Source: Deltaproteobacteria bacterium (GTDB taxonomy: Bacteria > Desulfobacterota > Desulfarculia > Desulfarculales > Desulfarculaceae). Taken from it: a DNA stretch of 64,000 nucleotides. Shown here piece by piece: positions 33,325 through 43,875 of the stretch. Location: the NCBI GenBank assembly GCA_020444165.1, contig JAHLLK010000012.1:44989-108988 (forward strand), in the 5' to 3' direction. A program made the translations under genes and the position numbers. Every line of letters starts with the position of its first letter. Within the stretch, counting starts at the first letter, position 1. The notes beneath the pieces are model-generated. The model was not told the origin of the DNA and did no database searches. It saw nothing but the letters and a program-made list of their open reading frames with translations.

Positions 33325-34611
33325 ATGAAAAGATTGGCGGCGCGAACGTTTTTGGCTACGGCGCTCTTGGCCGCGGCGGCTTGGCTGTTGCCCACGGCCC
33401 CGGCGGTGGCGGCCGACCCCATCGTATTGGGTTGCCCCCTGTCCACGGCTTTCCTTTATGGCTGGGATGCCGAGCGCGGCATCAAGCTGGCCGTGGATGA
33501 GATCAACGCCCAGGGCGGCGTCAAGGTGGGCGACGAGATGCGGCCCTTCAAGGTGGAGGTCATCGACACCCGTGACCTGGAGCCCGGCGTGCCGGTGAGC
33601 GAGGCCCTCTTGGGGGTGGAAAAACTCATTCTGGAGAAGAAAGCCGACTTCATCGTGGGCGGGCCGCTGCGTTCCGAGGCCGCCTTGGCCGCCATGCCCA
33701 TCATCGCCAAGAACCAAAAAATCAGCATCCTCACCTCCGGGGCCCTGACCCCCAAATACAGCGTGATGGTGGCCGAAAACCCCGACAAGTTCCAGACCCT
33801 GTTCCGCATCTCCGGTGAGGCCAAGTGGATGGTCACCGGTGAGATCATTCCCTGCCTGGAGGCCATCGGCAAGCAGTACAACCTGAACCGCCTGGCCATC
33901 ATGGTCCAGGACGTGGCCCACGCCCGGGCCGGCGGCGGGATCATCGCCAAGGTCATGGCCAAGAAGGGCTGGACCGTGCTGGAGCCGGAAGTATATCCCA
34001 CCGGGTCCACGGACTTTTCCATGGGGCTCACCAAGGCCAAGAACGAGAACGCCCAGATCATCCTCATCTGGATGGACATGCCCGAGACCTCCATTCTTCT
34101 GAAGCAATGGCATGACATGAAGGTGCCGGCCCTGCCGTTCGGCTCCATCATCTCCGCCGCCGAGCAGCCGGGCTTCTGGAAGGCCACCGACGGCAAGGGC
34201 GAGTACTGCCTGGCCAACGTGGTCAACGCGGGCAACGCCCCCAGCAACGCCACCCCCTGGACCATGAAGTTCGTGAACGCCTACAAGAAGATGTACGGCG
34301 TGGAGCCCGAAGGCTACGGCACCAGCTCCAGCTACATGGCGGTCTATGTGATCAAGGACGCCATCGAGCGGGCCGGCAGCCTGGACCCGGACAAGCTGAC
34401 CGCGGCCATGAAGTCCACCGACCTCATGGGCGTGTACGGCCGCATCAAGTTCGATCCCAAGACCAACCAGGTCATCCCCAGCCTCGACCCCAAGGAGGGC
34501 GCGGTGGGCACCATCTTCCAGTGGCAGGACGGCAAACGGGTGGTGGTGTTCCCGCCCAGCATCGCCACCGGCAAGATCCTGCTGCCGCCCTGGATGAAGG
34601 CGGGCAAGTAG
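33325..34611 (+). CDS. Branched-chain-type ABC transporter substrate-binding protein (LivK family)
   Basis: 428 residues with a signal peptide (cleavage AVA-ADP near residue 30) and a type I periplasmic-binding fold: IVLGCPLS, RGIKLAVDEINAQGG and VGGPLRSEAALAAMPII are the usual landmarks. Members bind amino acids, amides, urea or aromatic and aliphatic acids; the adjacent acyl-CoA ligase favours an organic acid here (inference). GGAGGAG lies about 10 bp before the ATG. A DPR element separates it from the permease genes. Confidence 0.92.
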   Translation: MKRLAARTFLATALLAAAAWLLPTAPAVAADPIVLGCPLSTAFLYGWDAERGIKLAVDEINAQGGVKVGDEMRPFKVEVIDTRDLEPGVPVSEALLGVEKLILEKKADFIVGGPLRSEAALAAMPIIAKNQKISILTSGALTPKYSVMVAENPDKFQTLFRISGEAKWMVTGEIIPCLEAIGKQYNLNRLAIMVQDVAHARAGGGIIAKVMAKKGWTVLEPEVYPTGSTDFSMGLTKAKNENAQIILIWMDMPETSILLKQWHDMKVPALPFGSIISAAEQPGFWKATDGKGEYCLANVVNAGNAPSNATPWTMKFVNAYKKMYGVEPEGYGTSSSYMAVYVIKDAIERAGSLDPDKLTAAMKSTDLMGVYGRIKFDPKTNQVIPSLDPKEGAVGTIFQWQDGKRVVVFPPSIATGKILLPPWMKAGK

Positions 34612-34638
34612 GCGGACTGGGAGTTTAACGGAGAAAAG

Positions 34639-34768
34639 GGAAGATGTGGGGGGAGACCCGCGGGGTCCCCAGAAAAGCGCAGCTTTTATGGGGTGCAAAC
34701 CCCTTTTTTTGAAAAAAAAGGGGTCTCCCCCCACACCCCCCTTTCCCCAAAAAACTTCATAGTTTTCA
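34639..34768 (+). repeat. Dispersed repeat DPR, copy 3, between livK and livH
   Basis: Outer stem TGTGGGGGG / CCCCCCACA, inner stem AGACC / GGTCT, terminal hairpin CCCCTTTTTTTTG / AAAAAAAAGGGG. About 40 extra bases in the left arm form their own hairpin (CCCCAGAAAAGC / GCTTTTATGGGG). The tail AAAAAACTTCATAGTTTTC is complete. Confidence 0.9.
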
Positions 34769-34849
34769 TGTGGTTGAGCAATTGCCACCTTCAGCCCGCA
34801 TCTCCTGCCAGAAGCGGGGAAAGGGCTGAAAATCGCAAGGGAACCCGGC

Positions 34850-35716
34850 ATGGACATACTGATCTACGGCCTGGTCAACAGTGTCTCCCTGGCCCTCATG
34901 GCCCTGGGCTTCACCCTGGTCTACGGCGTGAGCCGGCTGCCCAACTTCGCCCACGGCTCCCTGTACGTCACTACCGGCTACGTCACCTGGTACCTCCTGC
35001 ACCAGCTCGGCGTGCCCTACTTCTTCGCCATGCTCCTGGCCCTGGTCTTCATCGCCCTGGTGGGCGCGGCCATGTACCACTTCATCCTGGTGCGCATCCG
35101 GGGCATGGCCATCAGCGAGATCATCGCCTCCTACGCCATCGGCCTGGCCATCCTGGAGGGCCTCCGCTGGGGCGGCCTCAAGGGCGCCACCCACACCCTG
35201 CCGGTGTTCATCTCCGGCAGCGCGTCCATCCTGGGGGTGGTGGTGGACTACCACCGCCTGTTGGTCATCGGCCTGGGGGCCATGTGCGTGGGGCTCCTCT
35301 GGTTCTTCGTGAACTTCACCCGCCTGGGCCTGGCCCTGAAGGGCATGGCCCAGGACGAACGCGCCGCCCTGACCTTGGGCATCGACAGCGACCGCATGGC
35401 CGTGTTCTCCATGGCCCTGGGCGGGGTCATGGCCGGCCTGGCCGCCCTCATCATCCTGCCCTTGGGCAACATCGTGGTGGAAGCTGGCTATCACGTGCTG
35501 ATCATGGCCGTGGCCGTGTGCATCGTGGGCGGCCTGGGCTCCTGGACCGGGGCCATCCTGGCCGCCTTCCTCATCGGCTACGCCCAGATCTGCACCACCG
35601 CCTGGTTGGGCCCCCAATTTCAGGTGGTGGTGGCCCTGTTGGCCATCATCATCACCCTGATTTCCCGGCCCAGCGGCATCTTCGGCCGGCAGAAGGAACT
35701 GGAGGAGCGGGTCTGA
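34850..35716 (+). CDS. Branched-chain-type ABC transporter permease (LivH family)
   Basis: 288 residues, strongly hydrophobic with about eight membrane segments. The conserved region GLALKGMAQDERAALTLGID contains the loop that docks the ATPases, and LPNFAHGSLYVTTGYVTWYL is the usual first-helix signature. AAGGG precedes the ATG by about 9 bp. The livM-type gene begins 1 bp after the stop. Confidence 0.93.
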   Translation: MDILIYGLVNSVSLALMALGFTLVYGVSRLPNFAHGSLYVTTGYVTWYLLHQLGVPYFFAMLLALVFIALVGAAMYHFILVRIRGMAISEIIASYAIGLAILEGLRWGGLKGATHTLPVFISGSASILGVVVDYHRLLVIGLGAMCVGLLWFFVNFTRLGLALKGMAQDERAALTLGIDSDRMAVFSMALGGVMAGLAALIILPLGNIVVEAGYHVLIMAVAVCIVGGLGSWTGAILAAFLIGYAQICTTAWLGPQFQVVVALLAIIITLISRPSGIFGRQKELEERV

Positions 35717-35717
35717 C

Positions 35718-36740
35718 ATGTCCAAAGCCCATGAAACAAGGCGTAAGGAACGGCTGGACCGCGGCATCAAGGTGCGCACGGACGGCATCTACGCCATCAA
35801 CTCCTGGCGCGAGATCGCCTATCTCCTGGCCCCCCGCGTGCTGTTGATCGGCGGGCTGATTCTCCTGCCCCTGGCGCTCTCCGGCGCGCCCTATTGGCAG
35901 CGGGTGATCTCCATTGTCTGCATCTACTCCCTCCTGGCCATCAGCTTCGACTTCCTGGCCCATTTCGTGGGCCTGGTGAGCCTGGGCGGGGCGCTCTATA
36001 TCGGGGTGGGGGCCTACATCGCCGCCCTTTTGAACACCGAGTACGGCTTCCCGCCTCTCGCCACCGTGCCCCTGGCCACCATCCTGGGCGGCGGGCTGTG
36101 CACCCTCCTCCTCTGGCCCTGCCTGCCCCTCCGGGGGGTGTATTTCGCCATCGTGAGCCTCATGTTCCCCCTCCTGGCCGCCCGCATCATCGAGGCCCTG
36201 GACATCTTCGGCGGCACCGACGGCGTCCTGGGGGTGGAAGGGCTGCCCAACAACTGGGTGGAGATGTACCTGCTCCTCGGCCTGGTGCTCCTGGCCCTGT
36301 TCGCCCTCCGGCGCCTGGTGGACGAGGATCTGGGCCTGGTGTTCCGGGGGGTCAAGGACAATGACCAGGCCGTGCGGGCCTCGGGCATCAACGTGAACAA
36401 CTACAAGGGCCTGGGCGTGTTCATCGCCTCCAGCCTGGGCTGCCTGGGCGGGGCCATGCTCTCCCATCTCTACATGTGGGCCGGGCTCAGCCAGTTCGCC
36501 CTGGATTTCTCCATCATCCCCATCGCGGCCACCGTGGTGGGCGGCGGCGGCACCCTGGCCGGCCCGGTCCTGGGCTGCCTCATCCTGGTCCCCGTGAGCG
36601 AACTCCTCCGGGACTTTGGCACCCTCCGTATCGCGGTGTACGCGGCCATCCTCTGCGCCTTCATCGTGTTCAAGAGCGAAGGCCTCATGAGCTACGGCAC
36701 CCGCAAGTACCAGCAGTTCGAAAGGTGGGTGGAGATATGA
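35718..36740 (+). CDS. Branched-chain-type ABC transporter permease (LivM family)
   Basis: 340 residues with a charged cytoplasmic N-terminus of about 45 residues and then some ten hydrophobic segments. FLAHFVGLVSLGGALYIGVG and FRGVKDNDQAVRASGINVNN are the LivM landmarks; the latter contacts the ATP-binding subunits. The stop overlaps the livG-type start (ATGA). Confidence 0.93.
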   Translation: MSKAHETRRKERLDRGIKVRTDGIYAINSWREIAYLLAPRVLLIGGLILLPLALSGAPYWQRVISIVCIYSLLAISFDFLAHFVGLVSLGGALYIGVGAYIAALLNTEYGFPPLATVPLATILGGGLCTLLLWPCLPLRGVYFAIVSLMFPLLAARIIEALDIFGGTDGVLGVEGLPNNWVEMYLLLGLVLLALFALRRLVDEDLGLVFRGVKDNDQAVRASGINVNNYKGLGVFIASSLGCLGGAMLSHLYMWAGLSQFALDFSIIPIAATVVGGGGTLAGPVLGCLILVPVSELLRDFGTLRIAVYAAILCAFIVFKSEGLMSYGTRKYQQFERWVEI

Positions 36741-37508
36741 CCGGCGAGGTGGTGCTCAAGCTGGCCGGGGTCACCAAGCGCTTCGGCGGGGTGCAGGCCC
36801 TCACCTCGGTGGACGTGGAGATCCACCGCGGCGACATCCTGGGGGTCATCGGGCCCAACGGCTCGGGCAAGACCACCCTGGTCAACTGCATCAGCGGCTT
36901 TGTGAAGCCCGACGAAGGCCAGGTCCTGTTCCTGGGCAAGGACATCACCGGCTGGCCTCCCCACAAGATCGCCGACCTGGGCCTCACCCGCACCTTCCAG
37001 GTCATGCGGCCCTACTACAGCCTGCCGGCCTACAAGAACCTCATCGTGCCCCTGTTCTCCCGCCGCGCCCGGCGCACCGGCGGCTGGCGCGGCGGCGGCC
37101 GCATGGGCGACCGCAACACCGTGGCCGTGGACATCCTGGAGGAAATCGGCTTCGAGCGCGACTCCTACGTGCCCTACAAGACCGCCTCCACCCTGCCCAC
37201 CGGCTACCTGAAACGCCTGGAGCTGGCCCGCTGCCTGGCGCTCCGGCCCGAGCTCATCATCTGCGACGAGGTGTTCTCCGGCCTGTCCATGAGCGAAATG
37301 GCCTCCATGCTGCCCCTCATGGAGCGGCTCCGGGCCGAAGGGGTCACCCTCATCATGGTGGAGCACCGCCTGCGGGAGCTGTTCTCCCTGGCCAACCGGG
37401 TCATGGTCCTGAACTTTGGGGCCAAGGTCACCGAGGGCACCTCGGACCAGGTCATGGCCAACGAGGAGGTCCGCCAGGCCTATTTCGGCAGTGAGGAGGT
37501 CTTCGAGT

Positions 37509-37516
<8 letters not shown>
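36737..37516 (+). CDS. Branched-chain-type ABC transporter ATPase (LivG family) with a divergent signature motif
   Basis: 259 residues. Walker A GPNGSGKT and Walker B ELIICDEV are intact, and the LivG-type RTFQVMRPYYSLPAYKNL stretch is present. The ABC signature, normally L-S-[GY]-G-Q, reads LPTGYLKRLELARCLA, so Ser is replaced by Pro-Thr order. This may lower ATPase activity or reflect a subfamily in which LivF carries the canonical motif. It overlaps livM by 4 bp and livF by 8 bp. Confidence 0.9.
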
Positions 37517-38255
<739 letters not shown>

Positions 38256-38267
38256 TTGGAGGAGGTC

Positions 38268-39905
<1,638 letters not shown>

Positions 39906-39939
39906 GAGGGGAGAGGGGGAGGGAGAGGGAGAGGGAGAG

Positions 39940-40026
39940 AAGAATGTGGGGGAAACCCTTTCCTTTTGAAGCCAAAAGGAAAGGGTTTCCCCCACACCCC
40001 CTTCCTAAAGGAAAAGCATAGGTTAG
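39940..40026 (+). repeat. Dispersed repeat DPR, copy 4, uninterrupted
   Basis: A near-perfect hairpin: TGTGGGGGAAACCCTTTCCT continuing to TTTG pairs with the mirror arm around loop AAGC. ACACCCCCTTCC and a diverged tail (AAAGGAAAAGCATAGG) follow. Purine-rich GGGAGAGGGAGAG precedes it. It begins about 35 bp after the ligase stop. Confidence 0.9.
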
Positions 40027-40051
40027 GCTATGAAAAGCCCTGGTGAGCGGG

Positions 40052-40261
40052 ATGATGAAAGGAAAAATGATGCTCCCGAAACTGGTGGAGAACGGCAACG
40101 AACCTGAGCGGGAAGCCGCTCCCGTGGAAGCTATTTCCCGCTGCACCATCGCGGGCAATGAGGTCATCAGGAAACGCGTGGCCCTGAGCGGGCAGAGCGG
40201 GAGGATTTATCTGCCCCTGGCCTGGGTGGGGAAGAACGTGGCGGTGATTCGGTTGGATTAA
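40052..40261 (+). CDS. DUF2080-type transposon-associated small protein
   Basis: About 69 residues. The C-terminal half VALSGQSGRIYLPLAWVGKNVAVIRLD matches the DUF2080 pattern (SGNSGRIYLPKxWxGKxVxVIRLD) of small proteins found beside transposases. The start is uncertain: GTG 40043, ATG 40052, 40055, 40067 and 40070 are all in frame. No transposase follows. The last 33 bp are duplicated downstream at 40403-40435. Confidence 0.6.
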   Translation: MMKGKMMLPKLVENGNEPEREAAPVEAISRCTIAGNEVIRKRVALSGQSGRIYLPLAWVGKNVAVIRLD

Positions 40262-40581
40262 GTGGGGAGTCTCCGCGCGGTGGGCCGCACCGAGACGCCG
40301 CACCGATGCCATCCAAAAGCCCCAAGCTCGCTCCGGGAGCGAGCAAGTTCACGTGCGGAGGGCAACCTACCACGACACGCATTGTCAGCAGCGGCACGCT
40401 GCTGGGGAAGAACGTGGCGGTGATTCGGTTGGATTGAGGGACAAGCCAACTCGCTTGGGACGCCCCAGGCAACACCATCCAAATGCCCCAAGCTCACTTC
40501 GGGAGCGAACGCGACTTCGGGCGGAGGGCAACCTGCCCCGACACGTTATGCGAGCGGCGGCGACGCCGCCGGCACGCTGCC
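40227..40581 (+). repeat. Tandem duplication of about 170 bp carrying repeat S copies B and C
   Basis: GGGGAAGAACGTGGCGGTGA and the bases after it to GGATT occur at 40227-40259 and again at 40403-40435. Repeat S copies follow at 40319-40404 (B) and 40485-40581 (C), each after a CCATCCAAA word. So the 3' end of the DUF2080 gene plus an S element has been duplicated. S contains short palindromes such as CTCGCTCCGGGAGCGAG. Confidence 0.8.
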
Positions 40582-41154
40582 ACGAGTGAAGATGCCGAAG
40601 ATCAGTTCGGCCAGGGCCTGGGGCCCCAGGGGTCCTTTGGGGTCATACCACTGGTAGATCCAGTTGCCCATGCCGGTCAGCAGCATCACGTGAGCCGAAA
40701 GGAAGGGAATCTCCCGCCCGCGTTCCGTGGCCCACGCGGCCAGGGCGTCCCGCCAATAGCCCAGGTACTCCTTCTGCTTGCCCTTCACCGTGGCGTACCA
40801 CTCCCCGGACAGGCAGTTCTCCTCGTGGATGATCAGCTTGCTGCGGTGCACGTCCCGGCAATACATGTTGGTCTGGAAGCTGATGAAAGCCCTGAGCCGC
40901 TCCTCCGGGTCCCGCACCCCCGCGGCGATGCGCGCCACCCCGGCCAACAGCTCGTCCATGTACCCGTCCAGAATCAGGAACAGCAGCTCCTCCTTGCTCT
41001 GGAAGTAATAGTACAACCCCGCCTTGGTCAGGCCGGTGGCCGCGGCCAAATCCCGCAGCGAGGCCCGCTCGTAGCCCCGTTCGCAAAAGACCTGGCTGGC
41101 GGTCAGGTGGATCTCCCGGGCCCTCTCCTGGGCCATCTCCTGGCGGGTCAGCAT
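40546..41154 (-). CDS. TetR-family transcriptional regulator
   Basis: 202 residues. The N-terminal helix-turn-helix is clear (ASLRDLAAATGLTKAGLYYYF) and the remainder is an all-helical ligand domain; the layout is like TetR regulators of fatty-acid or aromatic CoA metabolism. It is convergent with the liv-linked ligase region and divergent from dctPQM, over 1 kb away. The last 11 or so codons and the stop are supplied by repeat S copy C, so its C terminus was probably altered when the repeat arrived. It is a likely repressor of one or both acid-utilisation operons (inference). Confidence 0.9.
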   Translation of the reverse strand: MLTRQEMAQERAREIHLTASQVFCERGYERASLRDLAAATGLTKAGLYYYFQSKEELLFLILDGYMDELLAGVARIAAGVRDPEERLRAFISFQTNMYCRDVHRSKLIIHEENCLSGEWYATVKGKQKEYLGYWRDALAAWATERGREIPFLSAHVMLLTGMGNWIYQWYDPKGPLGPQALAELIFGIFTRGSVPAASPPLA

Positions 41155-41263
41155 GCCGGCCTCCTCCTTCGCCCGGCGCGCCCCGGGCTGTCGGTATCTC
41201 TGCCCCAGCGGTCCGCCTAACCCGGATATTTCACGGGGGCCGGGTGGTTATATCGAAAATGAT

Positions 41264-41277
41264 CTGATTTGGATCAG
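41264..41277. promoter_or_regulatory. Palindrome upstream of the TetR-type gene, candidate autoregulatory operator
   Basis: CTGAT-TTGG-ATCAG, perfect 5-bp arms, set in an AT-rich patch about 110 bp before the TetR-type start. TATAAC-like bases lie close by on the reverse strand. Confidence 0.35.
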
Positions 41278-41336
41278 TTTTTCCTTTGATGCCGTCCGGT
41301 TTTCCAGGTCGCGTTTAGTCACCCCGTACCGGCACA

Positions 41337-41851
41337 GCCAGATGGCGGCCGGCAAGGCGACGGACGAGCGCCAGCCGGAGGCGCAGCCCAGGCTGTTGAT
41401 AAACAGCCTGGGGTGGGTCATGGATGGCCCGCCGAATCACGACGATTTGCCAAAATCGCCGTGGCTCGTGTTCCTTGGCAAAATCACACTTTTGCCAAGG
41501 AACAGCTGATAAGAGAGCATTGCACTGGGCGTCCTGCCCCGTGCAATGTCGGCTTGGCGAAAACGCGACTCCACCCCAGCAAGCAGAGCTTGCCGGGGGC
41601 CCGGGTTTTGCCAAGCCTCACAAATTGCAAGCTTTTTTGAGCTTGCAATTTGGCGGGCCATCCTTGGCCCGCATTGGCCATTGCCCGCCGTGATCATGTT
41701 TCACAGCCATTTTTGGCATAATATCAACATGTTTTATGTGTTTCACCATGCAATGGCCTCGATAAAGGCCAGGACGGCCTTTATCAGCAATATGGCTATC
41801 GGCACGTCGAGGTTGGCGCGCAGTTCCGGGCGCAGCCGGCGGGCATCTGGC
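41337..41851. repeat. Palindromic element P, copy 3, split by an H element
   Basis: The left arm is 41337-41390 (GCCAGATGGCGGCCGGC, then GGCAAGGCGACGGACGAGCG) and the right arm is 41803-41851 (CACGTCGAGGTTGG to GCCGGCGGGCATCTGGC). The ends still pair. The 412 bp between them are element H copy d. Confidence 0.8.
41391..41802 (+). repeat. Hairpin-string element H, copy d (longest)
   Basis: At least eight hairpins in a row, among them AGGCTGTTGATAAACAGCCT, TGTTCCTTGGCAAAA / TTTTGCCAAGGAACA, ATTGCACTGGGC / GCCCCGTGCAAT, CAAATTGCAAGCT / AGCTTGCAATTTG, GCGGGCCA-TCCT-TGGCCCGC and GATAAAGGCC-AGGAC-GGCCTTTATC. It begins and ends with the same modules as copy b. It fills the centre of P copy 3. Confidence 0.8.
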
Positions 41852-41965
41852 GAAGCCGAATGCTCCATGGATATATTCTTAAAAATATATCCCTCATATC
41901 AACCCCCTGCGCCTTATGGCCCCCCTGAAAACCCATTGACACGCCGCGAGCCGCTATGGCACGGT

Positions 41966-42011
41966 GTAGCAATTCTACCACCCGGCAGGTAGTTCTACCG
42001 TTCGTTCGGTA
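41966..42011. promoter_or_regulatory. Three stacked palindromes ahead of dctPQM, candidate TetR-type operators
   Basis: GTAG-CAATT-CTAC (41966-41978), GGTAG-TT-CTACC (41988-41999) and TACCG-TTCGTT-CGGTA (41996-42011), the last two sharing four bases. Short perfect arms of this kind are typical TetR-family sites. A TTGACA lies upstream at 41936-41941, though no good -10 is at the right distance. The dctP start is 170 bp downstream. The 1-kb gap 41155-42181 otherwise holds only the repeats listed here. Confidence 0.5.
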
Positions 42012-42181
42012 AAAAGTCCAGGGGCCGTCCTTGCTGCTCCATGCTCGCGCTGCTCCTGCTTGGCCGGGGACCAAGGTGCTCTTAGGGCCCGCCCGCCGCC
42101 GCTCCGACTCCCCTCCCTCCGGAGCGGCGGCGGGCCGGGCCTACCCCGTAACCATCAAAAGCGATTTTAGGAGAACAGCCC

Positions 42182-43186
42182 ATGCCGAAATTCCGTAGCC
42201 TGCTGACCCTGAGCCTGGCCCTGGCCCTGCTGGCCGCCCTGGCCGGCCCCGCCGTGGCCGGCCCCAAGAGCTTCACCTTTGCCCATTTCATTCCCCCCAA
42301 CGAGCCCGGCGCCGAGGTGGGCCTCTGGATCGAGAAAGACCTGAATGAGCAGATGGGGGACAAGATCAAGGCCAAGTTCTTTCACTCGGGCCAGATGGGC
42401 AACGAGATCGAGATCGTCAAGAAGGTGCGCATGGGCACTTTGCAGGCCGGCATCTCCACCGGCAACTACGCCCCCGAGCTGAACCCCAAGTTCGGCATCG
42501 CCACCCTGGCCTACTGCATGGACACCTACCCCAAGTGGGAAGGCTTCCTGGCCAACCAGCCCCTCCGCGATGAACTTTTCACCTGCCTGTCCGACAAGGG
42601 CCTCTTGGTGCTGGATATTTCCTATTTCGGCTCCTACGGCTTCGCCACCACCAAGCCGGTGAACAGCTTGGAGGAGTTGAAGTCCTTCAAGATGCGCACC
42701 ACCCAGGCCCGCTACCCCCTGGCCTTCTGGAACGCCCTGGGCGTGAACCCCGTGCCCATGGCCTGGGGTGACGTGTTCCCGGCCCTGAAGCAGGGCGTGG
42801 TGGACGGCACCGACCAGACCGAGAACGTCACCCGGCTGCGCCTGGCCGACGTGTGCAAGTACTTCACCCGCACCAAGCACATGATCGGGCTCTTTGTCCT
42901 GTACGTGAACCAGAAGTGGTGGAACGGCCTGGACCCCGACACCCGGGCCGGCGTGGCCCAGATCATCGCCCAGGACATGGCCAAGGCCCGGGCAGCCAGC
43001 ATGGAGCTGACCAAGACTGCCGACGCCTCGTTGAAGGACAAGGGCGTCACCGTGATCGACCTCTCCCCCGCGGAAATGGCCAAGTTCAAGGCCAGCCAGA
43101 AGCAGGTGTGGCAGGAGTTCGCGCCGGAGATCGGCCAGGAGTGGCTAGACAAGGTGCAGGCCTTCACCGCCACGGTCAAGGAATAG
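42182..43186 (+). CDS. dctP: TRAP transporter substrate-binding protein (DctP family)
   Basis: 334 residues with a signal peptide ending GPAVAG (near residue 26). FTFAHFIPPNEPGAEVGLWIEKDL is a typical first strand and helix, and Arg in KMRTTQARYPLAFWNALGVNP is the family's carboxylate-binding region. TRAP proteins carry organic acids with sodium symport. AGGAGAACAGCCC precedes the ATG. An H element lies between it and dctQ. Confidence 0.93.
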   Translation: MPKFRSLLTLSLALALLAALAGPAVAGPKSFTFAHFIPPNEPGAEVGLWIEKDLNEQMGDKIKAKFFHSGQMGNEIEIVKKVRMGTLQAGISTGNYAPELNPKFGIATLAYCMDTYPKWEGFLANQPLRDELFTCLSDKGLLVLDISYFGSYGFATTKPVNSLEELKSFKMRTTQARYPLAFWNALGVNPVPMAWGDVFPALKQGVVDGTDQTENVTRLRLADVCKYFTRTKHMIGLFVLYVNQKWWNGLDPDTRAGVAQIIAQDMAKARAASMELTKTADASLKDKGVTVIDLSPAEMAKFKASQKQVWQEFAPEIGQEWLDKVQAFTATVKE

Positions 43187-43189
43187 CCC

Positions 43190-43335
43190 TGGCAGGCTGT
43201 TGAAAAACGGCTTGCACGGCCCGCCAAATTGCGCGGGCTTGAAAAAGCAAGCAATTTGTCAGACTTGGCTAAACCGCGCTTTTGCCAAGTCTGGTTGAAA
43301 ATGGCCATGGATGGACTTTTTCAACCTCTATCCAA
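43190..43335 (+). repeat. Hairpin-string element H, copy e, between dctP and dctQ
   Basis: CAGGCTGTTGAAAAACGGC opens the element as in copies b and d; then CAAATTGC / GCAATTTG, AGACTTGGC / GCCAAGTCT and a closing GACTTTTTCAACC that can pair with the opening. It starts 4 bp after the dctP stop. Confidence 0.7.
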
Positions 43336-43389
43336 GGATCGTCCGGGCCGCCCTTCGCCGGGCGGCCCGGCCCCCCACGGAGCCCGGCC

Positions 43390-43872
43390 ATGCAAGGTTT
43401 TTTCGCCCTCCTGGACCGCCTGGAGCGCTGGGGCATCCTGGTTTGCTTCGCGGGCAGCCTGGTGGCCCTATGCATCAGCGTAACCACCCGCTATGTGTTC
43501 CAGCGGCCCCTCACCTGGCCCGATGAACTTACCACCTATCTCTTCATGCTCATGACTTTTTTGGGGGCCAGCGCCGCCGTGAAAAGCGGCCAGGAGCTGA
43601 AGGTGGACGCCCTGTACGAAGCCTTTCCCCGCTGGCGCTTCGGCTTGGACGTGGTGCTAAACCTGGTCCGCCTGGGCGTGAGCCTCACCTTCCTCTGGGC
43701 CGGCTGGAACTTCCTCCTGGTCGAGAAAGACATGGAGACCGTGACCCCCATCCTGCAGATCCCCAACACCGTCATTGCCGGCATGCTGCCCCTGTTCGGC
43801 CTCCTGTTGGCCCTGCGCTCGCTGGAAGCCCTGTGGAAGCTCTGGGCCGGCCGGCGGGAGGGAGCAGCCTAA
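43390..43872 (+). CDS. dctQ: TRAP transporter small membrane subunit (DctQ family)
   Basis: 160 residues with four hydrophobic helices (LVCFAGSLVALCISVTTRYV; the YLFMLMTFLGASAAV segment; a third around LVRLGVSLTFLWAG; a fourth near GMLPLFGLLLALR). The TWPDELTTYLF motif is typical of DctQ. ATG 43390 is chosen because the first helix begins right after it. dctM follows after 3 bp. Confidence 0.92.
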   Translation: MQGFFALLDRLERWGILVCFAGSLVALCISVTTRYVFQRPLTWPDELTTYLFMLMTFLGASAAVKSGQELKVDALYEAFPRWRFGLDVVLNLVRLGVSLTFLWAGWNFLLVEKDMETVTPILQIPNTVIAGMLPLFGLLLALRSLEALWKLWAGRREGAA

Positions 43873-43875
43873 ACC

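Noticed and set aside
41956..41971. Sigma-54 promoter TGGCACGGTGTAGC ahead of dctP
   Set aside because: The GG-GC spacing is 9, one base short of the strict requirement, and it overlaps the TetR-like palindromes.
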